Assembly (NCBI GenBank): GCA_041446545.1
Contig: JBGOEJ010000004.1
Coordinates: forward strand, 62,001 to 126,000
Reading direction: 5' to 3'
Length of the DNA stretch: 64,000 nucleotides
Source of the DNA: Fervidibacter canadensis
Lineage (GTDB): Bacteria > Armatimonadota > Fervidibacteria > Fervidibacterales > Fervidibacteraceae
Below, piece by piece: positions 28,193 to 36,094 of the stretch; position 1 is the first letter of the stretch, and every line of letters starts with the position of its first letter. Made by a program: the position numbers and the translations under genes. The notes under the pieces are model-generated. The model was not told the DNA's origin. It saw only the letters and a list, made by a program, of their open reading frames with translations, and did no database searches.

Positions 28193-28214
28193 AGGCATCA
28201 GCGCTCTCTTGTCC

Positions 28215-29147
28215 ATGAGGGGGCAAAATTTCGTCCCATTTCAGTTGGGCGTCGTGCAATTCATGGCGTTTCCGAACACTGACCAAGACCCCGAAGCGCT
28301 GCTCGCTTCTTTGCGGGCATTGGCACTGGACGATGCCTTCTCGCTGGTGGAACTGACCAAGATGCCTGATGAGGCGACACGGGAGAGAGTGCGAAGGTTG
28401 CTGGAGGCAGCGCATCTTGACTGCGCCTTTGCCGCAACGCCCGTCATCTTGCGAAGGCAGTTGAACCCATCAGCGACCGACACCGCCACGCGCCGTCATG
28501 CCCTTGAGATTTTGATGGCGTGTCTGGACGAAGCCATCGCCCTCAACGCCCGCACCTTCGTCCTAATGAGTGGTCCCTTTGGCGGCGATGAGGCGGGCGA
28601 GTTAAACGCCTTTGTCCAAACCCTCAATGACCTTTGCGCTTACGCTGCCGACCATGCCCAAGGAGAACCGATGTGGATTTTGGTGGAGCAATTTGACCGC
28701 GAGGTGGACAAAAGAACCCTCATCGGTCCCAGTTCATTGGCGCGGGTGCTGGCAGAAAGGGTGCGGGCAAATCACCCTCACTTCGGCTTGCTCGTTGACC
28801 TGAGCCATTTGCCTTTGCTGAAGGAAGCACCCGAAGATTGCCTGTCAGAGTTGCTGGGCGATTTCGTCTTTCATGTCCATTTGGGAAATTGTGTTCTGGA
28901 CGCCACTGACCCACTTTATGGCGACCAACATCCGCCCTTCGGATATCCGAAAGGGGAAAACGATGTCCCGCAAGTGCGCGTCTTTCTGGAGGCGTTGCAT
29001 TACAGCGGTTACTTCCATCGCCCCGGTCCCTTTGGAGTGCCCAGCCTCAGTTTTGAAGTGAAGCCGTTGCCTGACCAAGAGCCACTTATCGTTTTGGCGA
29101 ATGCCAAGCGAGTCCTTTGGCAAGCGTGGCGGAGTGTGGGGCAGTAA
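28215..29147 (+). CDS. TIM-barrel protein (sugar phosphate isomerase/epimerase type)
   Basis: 310 residues from ATG 28215; a TTG two codons earlier is also possible. The barrel has the order seen in AP-endonuclease-2-like sugar isomerases: VELTKMP, a metal-side Glu in ILVEQFDREV, Asp in LLVDLSHLP, HVHLGNCV with a His pair, then SFEVKP with the last Glu. Likely uses a divalent metal to interconvert a ketose; the substrate is not readable. The start has no Shine-Dalgarno nearby, whereas a perfect one sits 56 bases upstream beyond a hairpin. Confidence 0.75.
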   Translation: MRGQNFVPFQLGVVQFMAFPNTDQDPEALLASLRALALDDAFSLVELTKMPDEATRERVRRLLEAAHLDCAFAATPVILRRQLNPSATDTATRRHALEILMACLDEAIALNARTFVLMSGPFGGDEAGELNAFVQTLNDLCAYAADHAQGEPMWILVEQFDREVDKRTLIGPSSLARVLAERVRANHPHFGLLVDLSHLPLLKEAPEDCLSELLGDFVFHVHLGNCVLDATDPLYGDQHPPFGYPKGENDVPQVRVFLEALHYSGYFHRPGPFGVPSLSFEVKPLPDQEPLIVLANAKRVLWQAWRSVGQ

Positions 29148-29148
29148 G

Positions 29149-29682
29149 TTAGAAGCCCAAATTGAGCGCTAGCAAAGCACCCGTGTTGAACTTAGAACTG
29201 CCGACTTGATAGCGCAACTCCAAACCTAACCGCCGCTGCCACGCCCAACCGATGCCGACCGTGCCCGCAGCCCGAATGCGAGTCGTCTTGTTGCCCATAT
29301 CCTCCACGCGGCTCCAAAGGGGACCGATGCCAGCAGTCCAGTAAAAGTGGCTCTTTCCTTCACGGTCAGCGGAAGCCCCTTGCCGAACCACTGCCAGCAA
29401 ATCCACTTGGGTCACTTTAGACTGGGTGTTGCTGTTTTTGCGCCCCGTCCAATCCAGAAGGAGCGCCAAAGGGGTTTCCCCTTCGCCTGCATGAAGCGAA
29501 TAGGTCAAGGCGACATACGGCCAGGTGCTTTTGATTTGCCGCCGAACGCCGCTGGAAGTCGGACGCCACGCTCCCAACTGCAGCCCGACCCGACTTCCTT
29601 CCCCATTCTCTTGTTCGGCTGCCCACGCGCCGCAAAGGAGACAGACCGATAACCCTAACACCATCAGCAGGCACCGCGCCAT
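29149..29682 (-). CDS. Small outer-membrane beta-barrel protein, paralogue A
   Basis: 177 residues with a signal peptide (CLLMVLGLSVCLLCGAWA). The mature part is short alternating strands and ends LALNLGF; a C-terminal Phe is the usual outer-membrane insertion signal. It shares its layout with the next gene upstream: GLQLGAWRPTSSGVR against RLGVWYPSSSSVR, and GLELRYQVGSSKFN against ELQVRYQVGGFKEVN. SD AAGGAGGCGATT precedes the ATG. Role unknown. It lies 129 bases downstream of its paralogue on the same strand. Confidence 0.75.
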   Translation of the reverse strand: MARCLLMVLGLSVCLLCGAWAAEQENGEGSRVGLQLGAWRPTSSGVRRQIKSTWPYVALTYSLHAGEGETPLALLLDWTGRKNSNTQSKVTQVDLLAVVRQGASADREGKSHFYWTAGIGPLWSRVEDMGNKTTRIRAAGTVGIGWAWQRRLGLELRYQVGSSKFNTGALLALNLGF

Positions 29683-29811
29683 GCTGAATCGCCTCCTTGC
29701 TTTCGGATTTGCCCCACACTCCGCCGTTTGCTTTAGCGCTGTGCCTGCCTTTTGAGTTCCGTCGGAAGGTTTTCAGTGGAGGGCGTGAGACGGGCGAAGG
29801 GCGGCAAGGGG

Positions 29812-30300
29812 TTAGAAGCGAAAGTTCACTGTCGCCACAAAACCGTTGACCTCCTTGAAGCCCCCGACTTGATAGCGCACCTGCAATTCCACCCGAGGGG
29901 TCAGGGCATAAGCGACCCCAACGGTTCCGCCCAATCGGGTGCGGGTGCGGTCAACACCGGCTGCGGTAACTTTGGCGTTGACAATGCCCAAGCCCGCCAG
30001 CAAGTCCAACTTGGGAGCATAGTTTTGGCGGGAGTTGACAAACAGCGAGAACATGCGGACTTTGTTGTTGGTGTCCGAACCTTCACTGTAGTCCAAACTC
30101 ACGGTGCCGATGGTCGGAAGGTAACGCTCTGCGCCGAAGTAGACCCAGAAGTTTGTCGTAGCGTTTCGGACGGAACTGGAACTGGGATACCAAACGCCCA
30201 GCCGAAATGCCCAGTTTTGGGCTTGCGGCTCTTGTTGGGCGGCAGCAGGGAGCACTGCTGCCAAGGCTAACGCTGCCACACTGATCATCCGTCGCCACAT
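29812..30300 (-). CDS. Small outer-membrane beta-barrel protein, paralogue B
   Basis: 162 residues, with a signal peptide ending near AAAQQ. Predicted amphipathic strands and the final NFRF match an 8-strand barrel. The start ATG has AGGAGGGG seven bases before. It lies 19 bases from the end of gltX and is probably transcribed with or just after it. Resemblance to paralogue A indicates tandem duplication followed by divergence. The pair supports an outer membrane, in agreement with lpxA. Confidence 0.75.
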   Translation of the reverse strand: MWRRMISVAALALAAVLPAAAQQEPQAQNWAFRLGVWYPSSSSVRNATTNFWVYFGAERYLPTIGTVSLDYSEGSDTNNKVRMFSLFVNSRQNYAPKLDLLAGLGIVNAKVTAAGVDRTRTRLGGTVGVAYALTPRVELQVRYQVGGFKEVNGFVATVNFRF

Positions 30301-30319
30301 CCGTCAACCCCTCCTTTTG

Positions 30320-31777
30320 TCAAGTGGCGGCACTTTCCGCACCGCTTCGTAGCCATGCGACCGCCCTTCGCAACCGTCCCACGCACCGCTCCTTGCCCAA
30401 CACTGCCATCAAATGGAAAAGGCTCGGTCCTTCCATCCGTCCCGTCAAAGCGGCACGGGTCGGATGAATGACTTCCGCCGCTTTGATGCCTCGCTCCGCC
30501 GCCAACTGCCGCACTGTCCTTTCCACTTCTTCCCCATCAAACCCTTCCAACCTTTCCAGTCGGTTAGACAGTTCCCAGAGCAATTCAGCAACCCCTTCCT
30601 TGCTCAAGCGCGCCCTTGCCTTTTCGTCGTAACTTTCTGGCTCACGGTAGAAAAACTCCGCCAACTCTACGGCTTCTTGCAGCGTTCGCATCCGCTCCTG
30701 CACCAATGGTGTCACTTGTATCAGGTAGCGCCATTCCTCATCCGTCGGCGGGTTATGAAGCCAACCCTGTTCGGCAAAGTAGGGCACTAAAAAATGCGCC
30801 AGTTCGTCCACAGGTTTTTGGCGGATGTAGTGTCCGTTCATCCAGAGCAACTTCTCCAAGTCAAAGATTGCCCCTGATGCCTTGACCTCCCGCAGGTCAA
30901 ACTCAGCGATTAACTCCTCTCGGCTTTTGATTTCCCGCTGGTCTCTCGGATACCAGCCCAGCAATGCCAAAAAGTTGACCATCGCTTCGGGCAAGATGCC
31001 CATCCGCCGATACTCGCTGAGTGAAACCGCCCCGTGCCTTTTGCTCAACTTGCTTCGGTCAGGTCCAAGCAACAAAGGCAAGTGAGCAAATTGAGGTGGC
31101 TCGTAACCTAAGGCGGCGTAAAGGTGCAATTGGCGGGGCGTGTTGGAGATGTGGTCTTCGCCCCGAATGACATGGGTGATGCCCATCGCATGGTCATCCA
31201 CGACGCAAGCGAAGTTGTAAGTCGGAAAGCCATCGCTCTTGACGATGATGAAATCGTCCAACTCGCGGTTGGCGAACCGAATTTCCCCTCGGATGATGTC
31301 GCGAAAACGAATCTCGCCTTCCAACGGCATCGCAAACCGCAAGACGAATGGTCGCCCCTCTTTCATCAACCGCTCCCGCTCTTCGGGTGACAACCGACGG
31401 CATCGTCGGTCGTATTTGGGCGTGATGCCTTTTGCCAACATCTCTTGCCGTCGTCGCTCCAACTCTTCAGGCGGGCAGAAACACGGGTAGGCTTTGCCCA
31501 TTTCCAACAGCCGTTGCGCTTCCTGCCGATACAACTCCAATCGCTGCGACTGATAGACGATGGGTTCATCCCAGTCCAGTCCCAGCCACTGCAAGCCCTC
31601 AATGATGTCCCGCTCGAACTCAGGCTTACTGCGTTCCCGATCGGTGTCCTCAATGCGCAGCAAAAACTTGCCACCTTCCTTGCGGGCGAACAACCAATTG
31701 AACAGCGCCGTCCGCGCCGTCCCGACATGCAAGGAGCCTGTCGGCGATGGGGCGATGCGCACCCGAACTTTGCTCAA
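30320..31777 (-). CDS. gltX: Glutamyl-tRNA synthetase
   Basis: 485 residues starting with TTG (MSKVRVRIAPSPTG), six bases after GAGGTGA. The class I signature is SPTGSLHVGT (HIGH) and the second is SKLSKRHG (KMSKS). RIEDTDRERS and the discriminating Arg region are present, with a C-terminal anticodon-binding helical domain. It charges tRNA-Glu, and tRNA-Gln too if GatCAB is used. It follows the second MNT-HEPN gene by six bases, an unusual partner for an essential synthetase. Confidence 0.96.
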   Translation of the reverse strand: MSKVRVRIAPSPTGSLHVGTARTALFNWLFARKEGGKFLLRIEDTDRERSKPEFERDIIEGLQWLGLDWDEPIVYQSQRLELYRQEAQRLLEMGKAYPCFCPPEELERRRQEMLAKGITPKYDRRCRRLSPEERERLMKEGRPFVLRFAMPLEGEIRFRDIIRGEIRFANRELDDFIIVKSDGFPTYNFACVVDDHAMGITHVIRGEDHISNTPRQLHLYAALGYEPPQFAHLPLLLGPDRSKLSKRHGAVSLSEYRRMGILPEAMVNFLALLGWYPRDQREIKSREELIAEFDLREVKASGAIFDLEKLLWMNGHYIRQKPVDELAHFLVPYFAEQGWLHNPPTDEEWRYLIQVTPLVQERMRTLQEAVELAEFFYREPESYDEKARARLSKEGVAELLWELSNRLERLEGFDGEEVERTVRQLAAERGIKAAEVIHPTRAALTGRMEGPSLFHLMAVLGKERCVGRLRRAVAWLRSGAESAAT

Positions 31778-31783
31778 CTTTGG

Positions 31784-32506
31784 TCACCTCACCCCTGCTT
31801 TGCCATCCGTTCCAAGGCGTCTAATAAACTGTGCCACACGGTCTCGCCAAGTCTGAAAGTGCCCTTCAGGGTTGTCTTGCGGATAGTCGCCTTCATACCA
31901 AAAACGAACATGCAAAGCGTTGATGAACTCCCGAAATTCGCTTTGGAAAGGCTCAGGCAATTGCCCCCGCAAGACGCCCCATCGGCTCTCTTGCGTGTTC
32001 AAAAACGCCATCGCCCCCCTCCGCGCCGCCTCAAAAAGCCAGTTGTATGCGCTGTGCCACCGACTGTCGGCATGCCACGCATCTTGCGAACGCATCGCCT
32101 CTTGGGCATCCATTTCGGCTTCCCTGACCGTCCGTCGGGCGTCGTCAAAGGATGGGATGGGCATGTCTTTTGTCACCTCCCAAAGCCATCTTTCGTCACC
32201 CCACAAGACTTTCCCGAAGGCTTTGACCGCCCCTGAAAGCCCTCTCACCTTCTCCCCCACCCTGCAGACGACGACATCCACCTCCCACCCTCGGGCAACT
32301 TGCAAGGCTGCCTCTTGATAACGCTGGCGCTCCTTTGGGTCACCCGTGATGACGAGAAAGTCAAGGTCTCTGGCAAGGTCAGGAGCATAAACGGCGGAAC
32401 CGAACAAAATCACCGCCACCAAATCAGCATCAACATCCCGAAAGGTTTGAACGATGGCGGAAAGCAAATCGTCGGTGATGGCAGGCAAAGTCCTGACTTG
32501 GCTCAT
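31784..32506 (-). CDS. MNT nucleotidyltransferase fused to HEPN-like domain, second copy
   Basis: 240 residues. The N-terminal half is a nucleotidyltransferase with GSAVYAPDLARDLDFLV: the GS and D-x-D are kept, but the middle Gly is Ala and one spacer residue is missing, so catalysis may be weakened. The C-terminal half is helical and ends in RFWYEGDYPQDNPEGHF, a HEPN (PF05168)-type tail. As in the 630-1406 gene, the two halves that usually form MntA/HepT are joined. An in-frame ATG at 32164 with GGGAGGTGA eight bases upstream lies at the junction. gltX begins six bases after its stop. A 108-base gap separates it from the repeat protein. Confidence 0.75.
   Translation of the reverse strand: MSQVRTLPAITDDLLSAIVQTFRDVDADLVAVILFGSAVYAPDLARDLDFLVITGDPKERQRYQEAALQVARGWEVDVVVCRVGEKVRGLSGAVKAFGKVLWGDERWLWEVTKDMPIPSFDDARRTVREAEMDAQEAMRSQDAWHADSRWHSAYNWLFEAARRGAMAFLNTQESRWGVLRGQLPEPFQSEFREFINALHVRFWYEGDYPQDNPEGHFQTWRDRVAQFIRRLGTDGKAGVR
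32162..32181 (-). promoter_or_regulatory. Internal ribosome binding site and in-frame ATG at the second MNT/HEPN junction
   Basis: On the minus strand GGGAGGTGA (32181-32173) is 8 bases before ATG (32164-32162), in frame. It would give a 126-residue HEPN half. The arrangement and spacing are the same as in the first fusion at 993-1010. Confidence 0.5.
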
Positions 32507-32614
32507 CGCTCTCCCCGACCTTGTTTTTGGGTTCAGAGAAAGTTTGGCAGGACTGTCTTTTAGGGATTGCGCTGCAGCGACAAGACGAGCGACATCTTCG
32601 TCACAATCTGGGCG

Positions 32615-33769
32615 TTAGCAAAGGTTGGCTAATTGGCAGAGGGCTTGAACTTGATAGAAGGCGTCAGGGATTTGGCGGGCTAAGGAAAGGGCGCTGGACA
32701 AATCGGTGCGACCTAAGGCGATGGCGATGTCCGCTAACGCCGAAGACCGTTCCTGAAGGTCGTGAATTTGTTCGGCAACTTCCAATGCCGTCTCAGCGTC
32801 TCGCTCAGCAAGGACGGCGGCGATGTCACCAAAAGTCCAGTCACGCCAATCGCGGTCACGAATTTGGCGCGCCCAATTGAGCGCTTGCTCGCCGTCTAAC
32901 CGTGCCATCACCGTCGCTAAGTTGCGCCATACTGACGCTTGTCGGTCGGGGTCTTTCACCTTGCGGGCGATGTCAGCGGCTTTTGCCAAAAGGGCTTTTG
33001 CCCGCTCCGCTTCGTTGCGAGCGAGCAAGGCTTGGGCGATCACACCGTAAGCGACGGCTTTTCGGTCAGGAAAAGGTTGCATCTCCGCAAGCGCCAAGGC
33101 TTGCTCTATGTCAAGGGCACTCAGCGTTTCAATCAAGTCATCCAGCACTATCGCTTTTTCTTCGGCGTCCCGCAACCGCTTCGCCAATTCCGATGCCTGT
33201 TGCGCAACCGCCTTTGCCCGCAACGCATCAAACGATGAAAGGGTTCGGGCGATGGCAGTGAGGGCGGAAGCGCGCTGAGCGATGTTTTGGATTTGGTCGG
33301 CAAGTTTCAAGGCTTCGTCGGCGTCTACAAGCGCCCACGCTTCCGCGACGGCTGCCATCGCTTCATCACGGCTGTCGGGGTCGCGAATACTTTGGGCGAT
33401 GCGCAGGGCATCGTGCAGAAACCGAAGTGCCGTCCTTTTGTCATGCTCCATTAATCGTTCAACGGCATCGGTGAGGGCGAGCACTTGCGTCGTCTCACTG
33501 GGCAAATCCATCGCCAACTGATAAGCCTGCTCGGCGTCCACAGCGGCAAAGGCATTGATGACGGTCAGCAGCACTGAGAGTTGCCATGGCGGGTCATCAA
33601 TTTGGCGGACAAAACGCAAGGCATCGTCCAAAAGCGCCAGTGCTTGCGCTCGGTCGTGGGGCGCCAAAGCGGAAGCGATTTGGCTGAGCGCTAACGCTTT
33701 TTCATCAGGTTCAGCGATTTGCCGCGCCGCCTGAACGGCTTCGGCGAACAGGTTTGCCAATTGGCTCAT
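32615..33769 (-). CDS. Helical-repeat (TPR-like) protein of about 11 units
   Basis: 384 residues made almost wholly of repeats of 32-39 residues with pattern AL-LA-QI-D---R--AL--IA--LA--D. Units alternate between a short form (32) and a long form (39). Such alpha-solenoids bind proteins or peptides. No signal peptide and no catalytic domain are visible. The first 59 bases overlap the end of the upstream small gene on the same strand. Function unknown; position next to an MNT-HEPN gene suggests, but does not show, a link. Confidence 0.75.
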   Translation of the reverse strand: MSQLANLFAEAVQAARQIAEPDEKALALSQIASALAPHDRAQALALLDDALRFVRQIDDPPWQLSVLLTVINAFAAVDAEQAYQLAMDLPSETTQVLALTDAVERLMEHDKRTALRFLHDALRIAQSIRDPDSRDEAMAAVAEAWALVDADEALKLADQIQNIAQRASALTAIARTLSSFDALRAKAVAQQASELAKRLRDAEEKAIVLDDLIETLSALDIEQALALAEMQPFPDRKAVAYGVIAQALLARNEAERAKALLAKAADIARKVKDPDRQASVWRNLATVMARLDGEQALNWARQIRDRDWRDWTFGDIAAVLAERDAETALEVAEQIHDLQERSSALADIAIALGRTDLSSALSLARQIPDAFYQVQALCQLANLC

Positions 33770-34088
33770 TATCCTTCACGCCTTTCCGTTTTCGCTGGGT
33801 TGTTGTTGCGGATGGGCGTTCAAAGGGCAGTTTGGGCATGACCAAGATGAGGGCATTGTGCTTTATGAGGAGTTGAGCGCGCAGTCGGCGCAAGGCTTTC
33901 CGAACCCGATCCAATGCTTGCGCCTCTTGCGCCTTGGGCAGGTCAAAGCAGACATAGACCGTCTCTTCAGGACCGCGCCGATAGTAAGCCTTATCCGCCA
34001 AGTCGGGGAAGCGAACCTTCAGCGCTTTCAGAAATTTTTCGGCTGCCAATCGCTCGTCGTCCGTCAACGGCTGTTCATGGTCTTTCAT
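33711..34088 (-). CDS. Hypothetical basic-tailed protein
   Basis: 125 residues. A good GGGGGTGAAAGG site precedes the ATG. The first 85 residues are mixed alpha/beta (LTDDERLAAEKFLKALKVRFPDL, then ETVYVCFDLP); the tail is basic and low in structure, and it overlaps the next gene by 59 bases in another frame. The tail may therefore be a result of stop-codon loss. No recognised domain. It sits 130 bases downstream of purA. Confidence 0.5.
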   Translation of the reverse strand: MKDHEQPLTDDERLAAEKFLKALKVRFPDLADKAYYRRGPEETVYVCFDLPKAQEAQALDRVRKALRRLRAQLLIKHNALILVMPKLPFERPSATTTQRKRKGVKDNEPIGKPVRRSRSGGAANR

Positions 34089-34119
34089 GACCTTTCACCC
34101 CCGAATAGGCACAGCCAAT

Positions 34120-34140
34120 GCAAGGGGCGTATTCCCCTGC
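34120..34140 (-). terminator. Hairpin in the gap after purA (distal)
   Basis: GCAAGGGG and CCCCTGC pair with one bulged A across CGTATT. It lies about 80 bases past the purA stop, just upstream of the small gene. No T run. Confidence 0.3.
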
Positions 34141-34190
34141 AGCCAGTAAAAGCCGCGCCGATCGCAAGTTGCTTTCTGCCTTTTGCCAAT

Positions 34191-34208
34191 GCCCTTGCCA
34201 GTAAGGGC
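34191..34208 (-). terminator. Hairpin just after purA
   Basis: GCCCTT pairs with AAGGGC across a six-base loop, 11 bases after the purA stop. No T run follows, so termination strength is uncertain. Confidence 0.35.
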
Positions 34209-34218
34209 GCATCCGCAA

Positions 34219-35517
34219 TCACCACAGAGCGGGGGCATCGGGAGCAAAAAGCATGGCATCCCGTTCGGGACCGACGGAGACGAAGGCGATGGGTGTTTCA
34301 GTCAACTCGCTGAGGCGATCTAAAAAACGGCGGGCGTTAGCGGGCAATTGATGCCATTCCTTCAAGCCGTTGAGGGGTTCTTCCCAGCCAGGCAAAGTTT
34401 CGTAAACGGGTTCAACCTCACTGAGCACGCAGGCATCGGCTGGAAAAGTCGTCAAGGTATCGCCTCGCCATCGGTAGGCGACACAAAGTTTCACTTCGGG
34501 GAAACCCGAAAGGACATCCAATTTGGTCACTGCCATCGCTGTAAAGCCGTTGACTTGAGCGGCGTAGCGGACTAAGACGGCATCAAACCAGCCACATCGG
34601 CGGGGTCGTCCCGTCGTCGCTCCATACTCTCGTCCTTTCTCCCGCAGCGTCGTTTGTGCTTCCTCGGGCAATTCTGTCGGGAAGGGACCATCGCCCACGC
34701 GGGTCGTGTAGGCTTTGGTGATGCCCAAGACGGCAGTGATTTTGGTCGGTGGAAGTCCCGTGCCCGTGCAAGCGCCGCCGGCGGTCGTGTTGGAGGAAGT
34801 GACGAAGGGGTAAGTGCCGAAATCCACATCCAAACCCGTCCCTTGCGCGCCTTCTAACAGCAAGCGCTTGCCCGCATCGGCTTGTTCGTTCAGCCAAGTC
34901 ACCGTGTCGGCGATGAAGGGTCGGAAAGTTTCGGCAACTCGTCGTAACTCTTCCCACAAAGCGTTGACATCGGGGCGCTCTTCGGGCGGGAGGGCATTGA
35001 AGAAAGCGCGCTTGTGCTCAAAGTTGATGAGCAACTTCTCCCGCAACCGTTCGGGATGGCGCAAATCGCCGACCCGCAAGCCGACGCGGTCTACTTTGTC
35101 CACATAAGTCGGACCGACACCTCGCCTTGTCGTGCCCAAACGCAACTGAGAGCCTGCCCGTTCGCGGGCGGCATCCAGCATCCGATGGTAAGGCAAAGTC
35201 AAGTGGGCTCGGTCGCTAAGTTTCAACCGTTCGGGCGTGACCGTGATTCCTCGCTGACGGACAGCAGCCATTTCCTCCAGCAAGGCATGAGGGTCTACGA
35301 CGACGCCGTTGCCGATGACACAAACGGTGTGGGGGTGGACGATGCCGACAGGTAAAAGGTGCAAGGCAAGCGGTTCGCCGTCGTGGATGACGGTGTGACC
35401 GGCGTTGGCACCGCCTTGAAAGCGGACAACGATGTCGGCTTCGCTGGCGAGGCGATGGACAACGGCTCCCTTGCCTTCGTCGCCCCATTGCGCCCCGATG
35501 ATGACCAAGATAGGCAT
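34219..35517 (-). CDS. purA: Adenylosuccinate synthetase
   Basis: 432 residues, the expected length. The GTP-binding loop is QWGDEGKGAVV and it is followed by GANAGHTVIHDG with the catalytic His. The LLEGAQGTGLDVDFGTYP and TSSNTTAGGACTG motifs are clear. It joins IMP and aspartate using GTP in AMP synthesis. SD GGGGGAAGG lies before the ATG. The gene is divergent from the response regulator with 137 bases between, which hold a promoter for the regulator. Confidence 0.97.
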   Translation of the reverse strand: MPILVIIGAQWGDEGKGAVVHRLASEADIVVRFQGGANAGHTVIHDGEPLALHLLPVGIVHPHTVCVIGNGVVVDPHALLEEMAAVRQRGITVTPERLKLSDRAHLTLPYHRMLDAARERAGSQLRLGTTRRGVGPTYVDKVDRVGLRVGDLRHPERLREKLLINFEHKRAFFNALPPEERPDVNALWEELRRVAETFRPFIADTVTWLNEQADAGKRLLLEGAQGTGLDVDFGTYPFVTSSNTTAGGACTGTGLPPTKITAVLGITKAYTTRVGDGPFPTELPEEAQTTLREKGREYGATTGRPRRCGWFDAVLVRYAAQVNGFTAMAVTKLDVLSGFPEVKLCVAYRWRGDTLTTFPADACVLSEVEPVYETLPGWEEPLNGLKEWHQLPANARRFLDRLSELTETPIAFVSVGPERDAMLFAPDAPALW

Positions 35518-35567
35518 GCACCTTCCCCCTTCTCGCGTCAGCCACAGGGATGCGAGCGGTCGTTTCC

Positions 35568-35597
35568 TTGACGGTTGTGTCCCTGCGGTGCTATAAG
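35568..35597 (+). promoter_or_regulatory. Sigma-70-type promoter upstream of the response regulator
   Basis: TTGACG (35568-35573) and TATAAG (35592-35597) are each 5 of 6 to consensus with an 18-base spacer. The best promoter I found in the window; it would drive the regulator and the ABC ATPase. Confidence 0.6.
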
Positions 35598-35654
35598 TTT
35601 TAGCGCGCTTTGCTAAATGCCTTCCATGGATGCTTGGGGAGAGGTGAATCGCCG

Positions 35655-36074
35655 ATGCAGCAGCCAGTGGTCGGACAAAAAAAACGGGTTTTAGTCGTGG
35701 ACGATGAGCGACACATCGTCCGCTTGGTGCAAGTTAATCTGGAGCGGCAGGGCTATGAAGTCCTGACGGCTTACGACGGCGTGGAGTGCTTGGAGAAGGC
35801 GAAGGCAGAAAAACCCGACTTGATCGTCTTGGATGTGATGATGCCCCGCATGGATGGCTTTGAGGCTCTCCAACGCCTCAAAAGTGACCCTGAAACCAGC
35901 CAAATCCCCGTCATCATGCTCACCGCCCGCGCTCAAGATAGAGATGTGCTGCAAGGCTATCAGTATGGCGCCGACCTTTACCTGACCAAGCCCTTCAGCC
36001 CGCTGGAGTTGATCTCCCTCGTCAAGCGGGTCTTTGAGAGCCAAGAGGAAGAAGAGGGCACTTATCGGTTGTGA
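35655..36074 (+). CDS. Single-domain response regulator (CheY-like)
   Basis: 139 residues from ATG 35655 with GAGGTGA seven bases before; an in-frame ATG at 35610 has no such site. A complete receiver domain: acidic pair in VLVVDDERH, phospho-acceptor Asp in LIVLDVMMPRMDG, Thr in MLTARAQ and Lys in LTKPFSP. No output domain, only a Glu-rich tail. No histidine kinase gene is near. It is followed directly by an ABC transporter ATPase: a GTG start overlaps its stop, but the better start is 20 bases on. Confidence 0.92.
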   Translation: MQQPVVGQKKRVLVVDDERHIVRLVQVNLERQGYEVLTAYDGVECLEKAKAEKPDLIVLDVMMPRMDGFEALQRLKSDPETSQIPVIMLTARAQDRDVLQGYQYGADLYLTKPFSPLELISLVKRVFESQEEEEGTYRL

Positions 36075-36094
36075 CGCCTCAAGGAGTCGGCGGG

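Noticed and set aside
28156..28218. 20-codon GTG ORF whose TGA overlaps the next ATG
   Set aside because: Only two bases separate the SD from GTG, and the peptide has no notable feature; kept only as a leader element.
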